A stretch of DNA of 64,000 nucleotides from Spirosoma sp. KUDC1026 (GTDB lineage Bacteria; Bacteroidota; Bacteroidia; Cytophagales; Spirosomataceae), in contig NZ_CP056032.1 of the NCBI RefSeq assembly GCF_013375035.1, positions 4,648,001 through 4,712,000 of the forward strand. The letters run 5' to 3'. A program made the translations under genes and the position numbers. The notes under the pieces were generated by a model. The model did not search any database. It was not told the DNA's origin and worked only from the letters and a program-made list of their open reading frames with translations. Shown here in pieces: positions 35,095-44,300 of this stretch (position 1 is the first letter of the stretch; every line of letters begins with the position of its first letter).

Positions 35095-35457
35095 TCACCT
35101 ATCTTGTAATTGAGAAATAATAAAACTAGTCACAGTCTGTCTATTAACCCCAAACATTCTTCCAATCGCAGAATGTGAAACGTTCGCTTTTAGCAGTTCA
35201 CGAATTACATCTTCTTTACCTGTTAGTTTCGTTTGTTTCGATTTGGATCCTACCGGGCGGCCAAGCGTAACACCTTCAGCCTTCCGGCGCTCTAGGCTTT
35301 CCTTCGTACGCTGGCCGATCAGCTGACGTTCAATTTCCGCTGACAGGCTGAAGGCAAACGCCAGCACTTTACTACTAATCGTATTGCCTAACTCGTAACC
35401 TTCCTTAATGAAAAAGACCTGAACGTCTTTCTCCTTACATTGATGGAGCACCGACAT
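35095..35457 (-). CDS. Truncated serine recombinase: long helix and DNA-binding domain only
   Basis: The 120 residues match the C-terminal part of a resolvase/invertase: YELGNTISSKVLAFAFSLSA and EIERQLIGQRTKESLERRK form the dimerisation helix, GVTLGRPVGSK is the linker, and VSHSAIGRMFGVNRQTVTSF the helix-turn-helix. The N-terminal ~70 residues with the catalytic Ser and Arg box are absent, and a TAA lies directly before the ATG in frame. It cannot recombine DNA but could still bind it. The composition is closer to GC-balanced than the HEPN gene that follows after 1 base. It may be debris or a repurposed repressor of the HEPN gene. Confidence 0.85.
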   Translation of the reverse strand: MSVLHQCKEKDVQVFFIKEGYELGNTISSKVLAFAFSLSAEIERQLIGQRTKESLERRKAEGVTLGRPVGSKSKQTKLTGKEDVIRELLKANVSHSAIGRMFGVNRQTVTSFIISQLQDR

Positions 35458-35492
35458 AACTTACAGCGCCCATTCGCAAGGAGTACAAGATT

Positions 35493-35504
35493 ACACATAT
35501 GTGT
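35493..35504. promoter_or_regulatory. Palindrome between truncated recombinase and parA
   Basis: ACACATATGTGT is a perfect 12-base palindrome, 36 bases upstream of the truncated recombinase start. It could be an operator for that unit. The remaining divergent region (35505-35765) is AT-rich and shows no gene; it holds a possible parA promoter near TACTTTTTT (35750). Confidence 0.4.
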
Positions 35505-35765
35505 GTGATTAAATATCGTCAATTCCTACAAACAAAAAAAGGACTTTCGACCCTCGTTTATTGACTGTAAAAAAACGCCCCTGTCACACACAAAACGTTT
35601 CTCCTTAACAAAGAAATTAATAGTCCATTACCCAAGTAGAAGGATAATCCGAGTCTGACAATTACATATCATTCAATAGCAAACTGGGAAAGACGCATCA
35701 AAGCTTTAAGATAAAAAATGTTCTTTCTACTTTTACGAAAGATACTTTTTTACCTAAACGCTGTT

Positions 35766-36710
35766 ATGCTCACCCACGACAAGCTAGTTCGATTTCTTCG
35801 GGCGAAACCGGCGCTCAACCTTTCGCAGATTGAGAAAGATGCCGGTATTCCCGCCAAGACGCTCCATAAGGCGCTGCTCAATCAAAAAGACGTACCGGCT
35901 AAACACCTTCCCGCGCTTGATGGAGCCCTGCGTCAGTATGGCTATACCGATGGGCTCTTCGATAAGGCTACAGTGATCTCCATCGTCAATCATAAGGGGG
36001 GCGTTGGCAAAACGACAACAACGATCAACGTAGGCAAAGCGCTCAGCTTGCTGGGTAACCGGGTCCTGCTAGTCGATATGGACTCGCAGGGAAACCTATC
36101 CCAATGCTTTGGTGTCCACGATCCCCAGGAGCAGGTAATTGATTCCCTGCTGGGCACCTCGCCCCTGCCGATGCTGGAAATTACGGAGAATCTTTTCCTC
36201 TCCCCTTCCGACATTCGCATGGCTTATAAAGAGTCGGAGCTGGCCAACGCCATTGGGGCCGACCGGCGGCTAACGGTCAAACTGGACGAAGCCCGCGCCC
36301 ACTTTGATTACATCCTCATCGACTGCCCTCCCAGCCTGGGCATCTGCACGACCTGTTCCCTGGTTGCGTCGAACGCCTGCGTGGTGCCGATCCAGCCCGA
36401 AGCGTCGGCGTATCACGGTGTCGAAAATCTCTTTAACCGGATTGCGGAGGTCCGGACGTACATCAATCCTACCCTGACGGTTAAAGGCATTGTCTTTACG
36501 ATGGTGCACAAAAACCAGAGCGTGCATAAAAGCATGATGACGCACATCCGGGACACCTACAAAAACTTTACGATTTATACCGCTATGGTTGAGGTCGCAA
36601 CGGTCATCAAGCAGTCGCAGGTAGCTAAGGAGGATCTTTATACGTATTCGCCCAAATCGGCCTCCTGGCAGCAGTATCAGCAGTTAGCCACCGAAATGAT
36701 GACCTTGTAA
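35766..36710 (+). CDS. parA: ParA-type partition ATPase with N-terminal HTH
   Basis: A 314-residue Walker-type ParA. The N-terminal 65 residues form a helix-turn-helix (LNLSQIEKDAGIPAKTLHKA), as in plasmid ParA proteins that repress their own operon. The deviant Walker A is KGGVGKTT at 77-84, then LLVDMDSQGN and YILIDCPPSLG (Walker B). I chose the ATG at 35766; the longer frame from 35718 adds an apolar stretch that covers the likely promoter. It is followed after 1 base by parB. ParA moves ParB-parS complexes over the nucleoid, so this is a plasmid-style segregation unit in the chromosome or a chromosome-integrated plasmid. Confidence 0.92.
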   Translation: MLTHDKLVRFLRAKPALNLSQIEKDAGIPAKTLHKALLNQKDVPAKHLPALDGALRQYGYTDGLFDKATVISIVNHKGGVGKTTTTINVGKALSLLGNRVLLVDMDSQGNLSQCFGVHDPQEQVIDSLLGTSPLPMLEITENLFLSPSDIRMAYKESELANAIGADRRLTVKLDEARAHFDYILIDCPPSLGICTTCSLVASNACVVPIQPEASAYHGVENLFNRIAEVRTYINPTLTVKGIVFTMVHKNQSVHKSMMTHIRDTYKNFTIYTAMVEVATVIKQSQVAKEDLYTYSPKSASWQQYQQLATEMMTL

Positions 36711-36711
36711 C

Positions 36712-37551
36712 ATGGCAAAGAAAGATTTTATGAGCCTGATGAAGGAGAAGACGGTGGATGTGAAGCCCTCGCTCCTGTCGGCCGAAGAAAACATCAAAAG
36801 TCAGATCGTTGTCCTCGACGAACTGCGTGATCTGATTCCCCCGCTCACCGCCGAGGAGCTGTCCCAGCTTGAACAGAATATTTTGAAACACGGCGTTAAA
36901 GACCCGCTCACGATCTGGGAAACGACCGCATCAGTCGTGGGTTTGAGTACCGATGAGACGCCTGCTTACGTACTCATCGATGGACACAACCGGTATAAGT
37001 CTATCCAGAAGCATCACCTGGATTTCCGGATTAACCTTGTCCGGATTGCCACTCTGGCCGAGGTTCGGGATTACATGATCGATTACCAGCTGGGGCGCCG
37101 GAACCTGACACCCGAGCAGACTTCATACCTGCGGGGGTTACGTTATAATCAGCAGAAAACGATGCGGGGCAGCAGCCAATGGGGCACTACGCAGCAAACG
37201 AACGTAGCCGAAACCCTGGCCGCCGAATATGGCGTCAGCAGCCGGACTATCAAACGAGACGGCACCTTTGCCGCCGAACTTGACAGGCTCGACCCGGCAC
37301 AGAAGCGGGATGCGCTGGCCGGAAAAACGTCTCGGGCCACTATCAAAGCCTTAACCCAATCCAGCTCATCGGCACCGGAAGAACCCGTCGTTACTAAAAC
37401 GGCAGAGCAGCCATCCGTCAAAACGGCTAAACGCATCGCCAGCCTTCAGGAACGTATTCAGAAACTGGCGGGAACCCCGCTGACGGTGAAATCCTGTGAA
37501 GAAATAATCGACAAAGCGAACGAGTTATTAACGCTGCTGTCGTCAAAGTGA
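36712..37551 (+). CDS. parB: ParB-like partition protein
   Basis: A 279-residue CTP-binding ParB-family protein. The ParB/Srx domain covers about residues 30-135 with LSQLEQNILKHGVKDPL and IDGHNRYKSIQKHHL, followed by a helix-turn-helix (TLAAEYGVSSRTIKRDGTFA) and a C-terminal dimerisation helix. The stop codon TGA is inside a parS-like palindrome. It begins 1 base after parA, so they form one operon. ParB should bind parS sites just downstream and load the ParA gradient. The second box is GHNR rather than GERR, common in plasmid and phage types. Confidence 0.9.
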   Translation: MAKKDFMSLMKEKTVDVKPSLLSAEENIKSQIVVLDELRDLIPPLTAEELSQLEQNILKHGVKDPLTIWETTASVVGLSTDETPAYVLIDGHNRYKSIQKHHLDFRINLVRIATLAEVRDYMIDYQLGRRNLTPEQTSYLRGLRYNQQKTMRGSSQWGTTQQTNVAETLAAEYGVSSRTIKRDGTFAAELDRLDPAQKRDALAGKTSRATIKALTQSSSSAPEEPVVTKTAEQPSVKTAKRIASLQERIQKLAGTPLTVKSCEEIIDKANELLTLLSSK

Positions 37552-37565
37552 CACGCTGTCACTTT
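37545..37565. promoter_or_regulatory. parS-like palindrome 1, overlaps parB stop
   Basis: AAAGTGACA-CGC-TGTCACTTT has perfect 9-base arms. The TGA at 37549-37551 is the parB stop codon, so the last codons of parB and the site share bases. Likely bound by ParB. Confidence 0.65.
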
Positions 37566-37612
37566 GCTGATAAGCGAACCAACCAGTCCTCGTCTATTTA
37601 CCGAAATTCTCC

Positions 37613-37633
37613 AAAGTGACAGCCTGTCCTTTT
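37613..37633. promoter_or_regulatory. parS-like palindrome 2
   Basis: AAAGTGACA-GCC-TGTCCTTTT is a degenerate copy of the site at 37545, 68 bases downstream. Repeated copies next to parB are the usual form of a plasmid centromere. The interval 37634-37667 holds nothing more. Confidence 0.6.
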
Positions 37634-37667
37634 GGGGAATTTACCGGGGCACGTAGTACAGGTTTGC

Positions 37668-38105
37668 TCAGGAAAGCGTATTCCGCCCCGGAAGCAGGCT
37701 GGTTTCGTACCAGTATTTTTTCAGAGCGGTCACGTAGTTCTTCCAACCAGCCATATCGTCGGGCTTTTTGGTAAAGGCGACAGCGCCTTCACCGTAGGAA
37801 CGTGCTACGTTCGATTGGGAATCATTAGATGAAAGCATAATGATCGGCACTGCTCCCTCTAGTTGCTGCCACAACTGAGGTAGCAATTCCAGCCCGTCGA
37901 CCCGGCCGCCCAGATCAATGTCCAGCAACACCAACTGAGGTTTGTTATCAGGTTGCTGGTTCAGGTAAGTCAGCGTCTCCTCCCGCGACCCGGTGTTCAC
38001 GAAGACAGCTTCTGGAAATACTTTACTGGCGGTCCGGTTCAGCAGTTCGCAGACAGGCGGCTCATCGTCCACCACCAGAATTTTAAATGTCAGTTCATCA
38101 GTCAT
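37668..38105 (-). CDS. Single-domain response regulator (CheY-like)
   Basis: A 145-residue receiver domain without an output domain. The acidic pocket is VVDDEPP, the phospho-acceptor Asp is in LVLLDIDLGG, and the switch residues are MLSSNDS and the conserved Lys in FTKKPDD. It should be phosphorylated by a histidine kinase and act through protein contacts. No kinase is adjacent; the nearest in the window is at 24.3 kb. The gene is convergent with the parAB operon and divergent from the GH3 gene. The long C-terminal helix past residue 125 is unusual but simple. Confidence 0.93.
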   Translation of the reverse strand: MTDELTFKILVVDDEPPVCELLNRTASKVFPEAVFVNTGSREETLTYLNQQPDNKPQLVLLDIDLGGRVDGLELLPQLWQQLEGAVPIIMLSSNDSQSNVARSYGEGAVAFTKKPDDMAGWKNYVTALKKYWYETSLLPGRNTLS

Positions 38106-38358
38106 GTTTGGTAAAGTCAGGTGGTTTCGATAAAGTAAACTAAAGGTAAGATCATTTTACCGATTGCCTTTCACGACGTAAGTAATTTTGCTGAACGGTC
38201 CACGCGCGCGACGAAACGAAACAAGCCTCAGCACCCAACAACTCGTACCGCCCGTTGGGACTGCCTGGTTTCTAGGTAGGACATCTCCCAAACAAATCTT
38301 CAACAATCCCCCCGGCCCGGAGTTAATCGAACAGGAAAACACCTGATTAAACAACCTG

Positions 38359-39879
38359 ATGGCAGTTATTGGCGAATTGATCCGCAAAGCGATTGATGTG
38401 TATGGTTCCCTTACATCCGAACCAGACCCGGCAAAAGCCCAGCTCGACGTACTGGAGCACCTTCTCCGCAAAGCCCGGCTTACGGCTTTCGGCAAAAAAT
38501 ACAACTTCACCGACATCCTTGGCAGTCCCGACCTCGTGGCGGCTTTTCAGCGGGAAGTACCTACGCACGATTACAACAAGCTGCACAATGAGTGGTGGCA
38601 CTACCTGCTGGAAGGGCACCAGAACGTAACCTGGCCGGGCGGGCAGTCATACTTTGCGCTGAGCAGCGGCACCACCAGCACCAGCAAGGCCATTCCCGTA
38701 ACCGACGACATGCTCGACTCGATCCGGAAGTCGGGGATTGAACAGGTCATGAGCCTGAAAAACTTCGATCTGCCCGCCGACTTCTTCGAGAAGCAGATCC
38801 TGATGCTGGGCAGCAGCGTCAGCCTGATCGAAAAAGATGACCACGAAGAAGGCGAAATCAGCGGCATCAGCGCGGCCAACATTCCGGCCTGGTTTCGGGG
38901 CTATTACAAGCCGGGGCTGGATATCGCATCCATTCCCGACTGGGACGAACGGGTGAACCGCATCGCGCAGGAAGCCCCCAAGTGGGACATAGGCAGCCTG
39001 AGCGGGATTCCGTCCTGGATCGAGCTGATGCTGAAAGAAGTCATTGCGTATAATAAACTGGATACCATCCACGACATCTGGCCTAACCTGCAGGTTTACA
39101 CATCGGGGGGGGTAGCTTTTGAGCCTTACCGCAAAAGTCTGGAGTCGCTGCTGGCCCGACCGCTGACTTACATTGATACGTACCTGACTTCGGAAGGGTA
39201 TCTGGCCACGCAGAAACGGCCCGAGACGTCGTCGATGGCACTGATCGTTGACAACGGCATCTTCTTCGAGTTCGTCCCCTTTACCGACGAGAATATGGAC
39301 GAGCAGGGCCGGGTGAAACCCGACGCTCAGGTACTGTCGCTGGCGCAGGCCGAGGAAAACGTCGATTACGTCTTGCTGATCTCGACGGTATCGGGTACCT
39401 GGCGGTACATGATCGGCGATACGGTTATGATTACCGACAAGCTCCGGGCCGAAATCAAGATTACCGGCCGGACCAAGCACTTCCTGAACGTAGTGGGCGA
39501 ACAGTTGTCGGTGCACCAGATGAACCAGGCGATGCAGAAAATGCAGCAGCAGTTTGACGTGGAGATCAAGGAATTTGTGGTGGCGGCCGTCCGGAAAGAC
39601 GGGGAGTATATCAACAAATGGTACATCGGCACCAATCGCCCAGTCGATAATCAGCCGTTCACCACAGCGCTGGACGAGGAACTACAGGCCAACAACAAGA
39701 ACTATAAGGTAGCCCGGAGCAAATCGGTGAAAGGGGTCGAGGCCGATGTTATTCCGGTCGAGCATTTCTACCGCTGGAGCGAAGAATTTAAAAAGCTGGG
39801 GGGACAGGCCAAGATCCCCCGGGTGATGAAAGAAGAGGACCTCCGCGAGTTCGAGCAGTACGTTAGCGGCTTAGCTTAG
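38359..39879 (+). CDS. GH3 family acyl-amido (adenylating) synthetase
   Basis: A 506-residue ANL-superfamily protein of the GH3 type, best known in plants for joining amino acids to plant hormones; bacterial members are mostly uncharacterised. The P-loop-like motif SSGTTSTSKAIPVT (around residue 99) binds ATP, and YTSGGVAFEPYR and TYLTSEGYLATQ are the second and third conserved blocks. Both domains are present and the length fits. The gap 38106-38358 to the divergent response regulator holds no gene. Its 3' end overlaps the metallopeptidase gene on the other strand by 9 bases. Confidence 0.9.
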   Translation: MAVIGELIRKAIDVYGSLTSEPDPAKAQLDVLEHLLRKARLTAFGKKYNFTDILGSPDLVAAFQREVPTHDYNKLHNEWWHYLLEGHQNVTWPGGQSYFALSSGTTSTSKAIPVTDDMLDSIRKSGIEQVMSLKNFDLPADFFEKQILMLGSSVSLIEKDDHEEGEISGISAANIPAWFRGYYKPGLDIASIPDWDERVNRIAQEAPKWDIGSLSGIPSWIELMLKEVIAYNKLDTIHDIWPNLQVYTSGGVAFEPYRKSLESLLARPLTYIDTYLTSEGYLATQKRPETSSMALIVDNGIFFEFVPFTDENMDEQGRVKPDAQVLSLAQAEENVDYVLLISTVSGTWRYMIGDTVMITDKLRAEIKITGRTKHFLNVVGEQLSVHQMNQAMQKMQQQFDVEIKEFVVAAVRKDGEYINKWYIGTNRPVDNQPFTTALDEELQANNKNYKVARSKSVKGVEADVIPVEHFYRWSEEFKKLGGQAKIPRVMKEEDLREFEQYVSGLA

Positions 39880-40509
39880 CGCCTGCTGCTGGGCAGCCAG
39901 CTTTTCTTCTTCCAGAATCCGAACCTGTTCGGTAATCTCGTCCGGCGATACGTACAGCCGGGCGATTTTGTCTTTATAGGCCTGCGGCAGTTCGGCGTGA
40001 TCGAGAATAAAGCGTTTGGTGGCAATCAGGTACCGCCCCAGCCCGCGTCGGACCGCGTAGTCATCGGCGCGCTGTTCGGCCTTTTTGACGTAAGCCGCCG
40101 ACGTAACATAGCCAAGCCCGAACCCGACGACACCCAGGTTACTTCGGCGTTCGTAGTCCATAATGTGCCCCAGCTCGTGCCCAATCCAGCCAATCATGAT
40201 CTCGTCGGGCAGTTGATGGATGGGCACCGCCGTGTGCGTCAGCCGGAACAGGGCGCTGATGTTGATCCGATACGCCCGTTTCTCCCGACTACGCAGCAGA
40301 CTACTAAACACCGGCTGCGCCTGCATAACGGACGACTTAATCCGCTGTTTGAACACAAAATGAATGACAGCATCCTGTAATTCAGGGTAGAACGACAGCG
40401 CCGTCAGCACGTTTTTTTCAATGATCGCCGGAATCGTTTTATTACGCCCAAACTGAGCCAGTTCAGGCGAAATGTCAGTTGCGGGGGTCAGCATGCCGGA
40501 TGAAGTCAT
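39871..40509 (-). CDS. M48-like cytoplasmic metallopeptidase
   Basis: A 212-residue protein with a zinc-peptidase motif HELGH at 111-115 and a likely third ligand E145 in KKAEQRADDYAVRR. The pattern resembles M48 or related peptidases without membrane segments: no signal peptide, one apolar helix between residues 125 and 138. It overlaps the GH3 gene by 9 bases at the 3' end. Substrates are unknown. The start ATG at 40509 is the first in frame; M6 is a possible alternative. Confidence 0.8.
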   Translation of the reverse strand: MTSSGMLTPATDISPELAQFGRNKTIPAIIEKNVLTALSFYPELQDAVIHFVFKQRIKSSVMQAQPVFSSLLRSREKRAYRINISALFRLTHTAVPIHQLPDEIMIGWIGHELGHIMDYERRSNLGVVGFGLGYVTSAAYVKKAEQRADDYAVRRGLGRYLIATKRFILDHAELPQAYKDKIARLYVSPDEITEQVRILEEEKLAAQQQALS

Positions 40510-40839
40510 AGGCGTATCAAGCAGTGGTTACTCTTTTGTAACCCTCCGGACTGGCTTTAGTTTTCGACCCGGTATGCTGTCGTTCGTGTTGTCAGTGCCT
40601 AATCCTGCTGAGAAAGACCTGGGTGTGCTCAGAAAAGCCCGCGCTATAGTCGTCGATGGTTTTGGTTTGGTGGCTGTTCCAGAAAAGTTAGCGGAGCAGC
40701 CTGGCTATGGAAACCGTTCCTTCCGATCAGCGCAAGTCCGTCGCAACAAGCCAAGCGGGCAAGTCACCTCCCTGAAAGGCGCTGAAAACGGCGGCCTTCT
40801 CAAACCCCTGGCTCTGGACGAATTAGACGATGAAGCCAG

Positions 40840-41031
40840 CTATGTCGAAACTCCCTCGCTGAAGAGAAACCAGATTAACAGACTGGCGATGCATAAATAG
40901 AGCATACCGGCCAGGGTACATTTGACGCGGCAGAAATTCCCTTCTTTTGTCGTGACGGCTTCCTGCGCAAAAAGAACGGTCATAGTCAGTTGCCCAACGA
41001 CCGACAGGAGCAGCACAATAAACGTTCCCAT
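40840..41031 (-). CDS. Small hypothetical membrane protein
   Basis: A 63-residue frame with two apolar helices (about 2-22 and 38-57) split by a short charged loop EAVTTKEGNFCRVK. The clean transmembrane pattern is better than expected for chance, but I see no homology. It lies in an otherwise empty 870-base region (40510-41377). Frames on the other strand in this region (40472-40900) look like noise. Confidence 0.35.
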   Translation of the reverse strand: MGTFIVLLLSVVGQLTMTVLFAQEAVTTKEGNFCRVKCTLAGMLYLCIASLLIWFLFSEGVST

Positions 41032-41377
41032 AAATGCGCAATCAGAATTGCAATTACTTATAAAATATATTCATTTATATATGTTTTCATTTGTTTTATT
41101 CCCCCCTCGCTCAGACACTTGTATAGGCGATGGGACAACGGTTGGTAGTGGATTGGAGCAGCTGATCGACTAAAATCAGCGGAATTTCCGCTATCTACGT
41201 AACAGGCTCGTCTGTAGTTTTTAGAAACCGGATTTTTGACGGCGAACTGAGATATTGGCTGAAGGAGTGGAATGGACCTGCACTATTTTCGCCAAAATAG
41301 GCGCGGGTGTATCGGTATAGACGCCTGTTCCCGTTCTTTTGTAGACATATTCATACGTTACGGTATCGCCAGTTTCT

Positions 41378-44300
41378 ATGTTCCTGCAAGTCATCGCCCG
41401 TTTTAGCTATCTGCTCTGTCTCCCACTGCTTTTCTGGACCGGCCTTCCTTTTTTCCCGTCGGCTACCAGTCCGGTTTATACGATCCGTTCTACCCGTACG
41501 AAAGCGACCCTGGCCCCGCCAAAAGTGCTGGTTTTTTCGAAAACAAGAGGCTGGAAACACACGTCGATTCCGTTCGGTATTGCTGCTATCCAGAAGCTGG
41601 GGCAGGAACACAACTTCCAGGTTGATACCACCGTCGATGCAGCCCGCTTCACCGACGCGAATCTGAAACAGTACGCAACCGTGATTTTTAACAATACGAC
41701 GGGTAACGTGCTGAATGGCGAACAGCAGGCTGCTTTCGAGCGGTATATTCAGGCGGGCGGGGGCTATGTGGGCATTCATGCAGCGGCCGATACGGAATAC
41801 GACTGGCCCTGGTATGGTAAGCTGATGGGGGCTTTTTTCGCCAGTCATCCGCATAATTCCAACGTTCGCCAGGCTACGGTCGATGTGATCGATAAAACCC
41901 ATCCTGCCACGACCAGCCTGCCCGATCGCTGGCAGCGTACCGACGAATGGTATAACTACCGCTCCTTCTATTCCGGCATTAAGGTGCTGGCCGAACTGGA
42001 CGAAAACACGTACGAAGGGGGAACCAACGGCGCCAGTCACCCCATCAGCTGGTACCAGGAGTTCGACGGGGGCCGGGCGTTCTATACGGGCAATGGCCAC
42101 ACCGACGAAAGCTATAGCGACCCTGCGTTTCTGAAGCACCTGCTGGGCGGCATTCAATACGCCATCGGTACCAATAAACCGCTCGACTACAGTAAGTCCT
42201 ATGCCAAAGTAACGCCCGAGCAGAATCGATTCGTAAAAACCATCCTGGTCAACGACCTAAACGCGCCTATGGAACTGGCCGTTGCTCCCGACGGGCGAAT
42301 CTTTTTCACGGAATTATTTGGTAATCTTTCGGTCTATGATCCGCGTACTAGCCAGCGCACACTGGTTCACGAGTTTCCGGTAACGACTGTCGGCGGGACC
42401 GGCCTGATTGGCATCACCCTCGATCCGAAATTCAGCCAGAATAACTACCTGTACCTGTATTATGCGCCCGGTGGGCAGACAGAAGAACCCATCAATTTTC
42501 AGCTGGCCCGATTTACGCTGAAGTCGGATAATACGCTCGATCTCGCTTCGGAGAAGGTAATGCTCAAAGTGCCGGTACAGAAGAACAGTGCCTCGCACCA
42601 CGGCGGCTCGCTGGCCTGGGACAAAGACGGTAATCTCTACCTCTCGACCGGCGACAGCTCGAGCCCGTTTCCGTCCAACGGATTTGCCCCACTCGACGAA
42701 CGGCCGGGTCAGGAGTACTACAGTCTGGACTCGCAACGGTCCGCCGGAAACACGAATGATCTAAAGGGCAAAGTATTACGTATTCACCCCGAACTGGACG
42801 GCACCTACACCATTCCTGAGGGGAATCTCTTCCCTAAAGAAACGGCCAAAACCCGTCCTGAAATCTACGTTATGGGTTGCCGGAATCCCTACCGAATTGC
42901 CGTAAATCCCAAAACGTCGGTGCTGTACTGGGGCGAAATTGGGCCCGATGCGGGCAAAGACAGCATCCAGGGACCACGCGGATACGATGAGTTCAACCAG
43001 GCAAAAAAAGCAGGTAATTTCGGCTGGCCCTATTTCGTAGGAAACAACTACGCCTACGCCAAATGGGACTTCGCTACCCAGACCGCCGGCCCTAAATTCG
43101 ATCCGAACGGTCCTGTCAATACGTCGCCCAACAACACAGGCCTGACCAAACTGCCCCCCGCTACGCCCGCTATGATCTGGTACCCCTATGCAGCCTCGCC
43201 GGAATTTCCGGAGCTGGGCGTGGGCGGACGTAGCGCCATGGCTGGTTCGTTCTATACATTCGATCCGAAGAATGCATCGACCTCTAAATTCCCGGATTAT
43301 TATGACGGTAAGCTGTTTGTATTCGACTGGATGCGCAACTGGGTGATGGCGCTGAGTTTCGACGCGCAGGAAAATTACGTTCGCAGCGAGCCGTTCATGG
43401 CCGCTAACGGCGATTTCCGACGGCCCATTGACCTGACGTTTGGCCCTGATGGGGTCATGTATATGCTCGAATATGGTTCGGTCTACGGAGCCGATAATGA
43501 GGACGCCCGGCTGGTCAAAATCGAGTACAACCGCGGAAACCGCGCCCCCGTCGCGCAGGCCAGCGTAACGGATTCGGCAGCCGAAGCGTACATCGACAAG
43601 ACCGTGTTCCTGACCTCGGAGCGGAAGAATATGCCCGTTATCCGGGAGGCTACAGGGCAGGCTCCCCTGCGCGTTATGTTCAACAGCCGGGGTAGTAAGG
43701 ACCTGGACGATGACGACGACATTACCTATAAATGGCTGTTCGACGGGAAAACGGTTGGGGCGACCACGCCAGCAGCCAGCTACACGTTCCGCAAACCAGG
43801 TACGTACCGGACGATCCTGGCCGTTACGGATAAAGCGGGGCTAGTGAGCCGGGATACGCTGCTGGTGAAAGTGGGGAACACGAAACCAGACGTGACCATT
43901 ACCAGCACCGGCAATAAGTCGTTCTACTGGCCGGACAAACCCTTTGCCTACAGCGTCAAGGTAACCGACAAAGAAGACAAACCCGTCGATCCCAAACGCC
44001 TGAAAGTTCAGTATATCTACAATCCTCAACCCAGCACCTTGAGCGCCAGTACGCCTATCCGGACGCTGGCGCAGGCCGAGCCACTGGGTAAAACGCTGAT
44101 GGCAAACAGTGATTGTAAAGCCTGCCATACGGTTGCCAATATCTCTGTCGGGCCCTCGCTGCTGGCCGTTGCACAACGCTACAAAAGTCAGGCGGGCTCG
44201 GCCGATAAACTGGCGGCCAAGATCATTGCCGGTGGGGGCGGCAGTTGGGGGACCGAGCACGTTATGAGTGCGCACCCGCAGCTTAGCTCGCAGGATGCCA

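Noticed and set aside
37634-38358. Right attachment site (copy of the tRNA-Arg 3' end) for the island
   Set aside because: I searched by eye for GGTTCGAATCCCTACGAGTG-like sequence and found none up to 38.4 kb; the right boundary is therefore unknown.
38647-39516. 289-residue minus-strand frame opposite the GH3 gene
   Set aside because: A shadow frame in GC-rich coding DNA; the plus-strand frame has complete GH3 motifs.
40472-40900. 142-residue plus-strand frame in the gap before the ThuA fusion
   Set aside because: It starts inside the metallopeptidase gene on the opposite strand, has no domain look, and conflicts with the better transmembrane frame at 40840-41031.
41351-42157. 268-residue minus-strand frame opposite the ThuA fusion
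   Set aside because: Antisense shadow; it has no recognisable motif and lies over a domain that is clearly coded on the plus strand.
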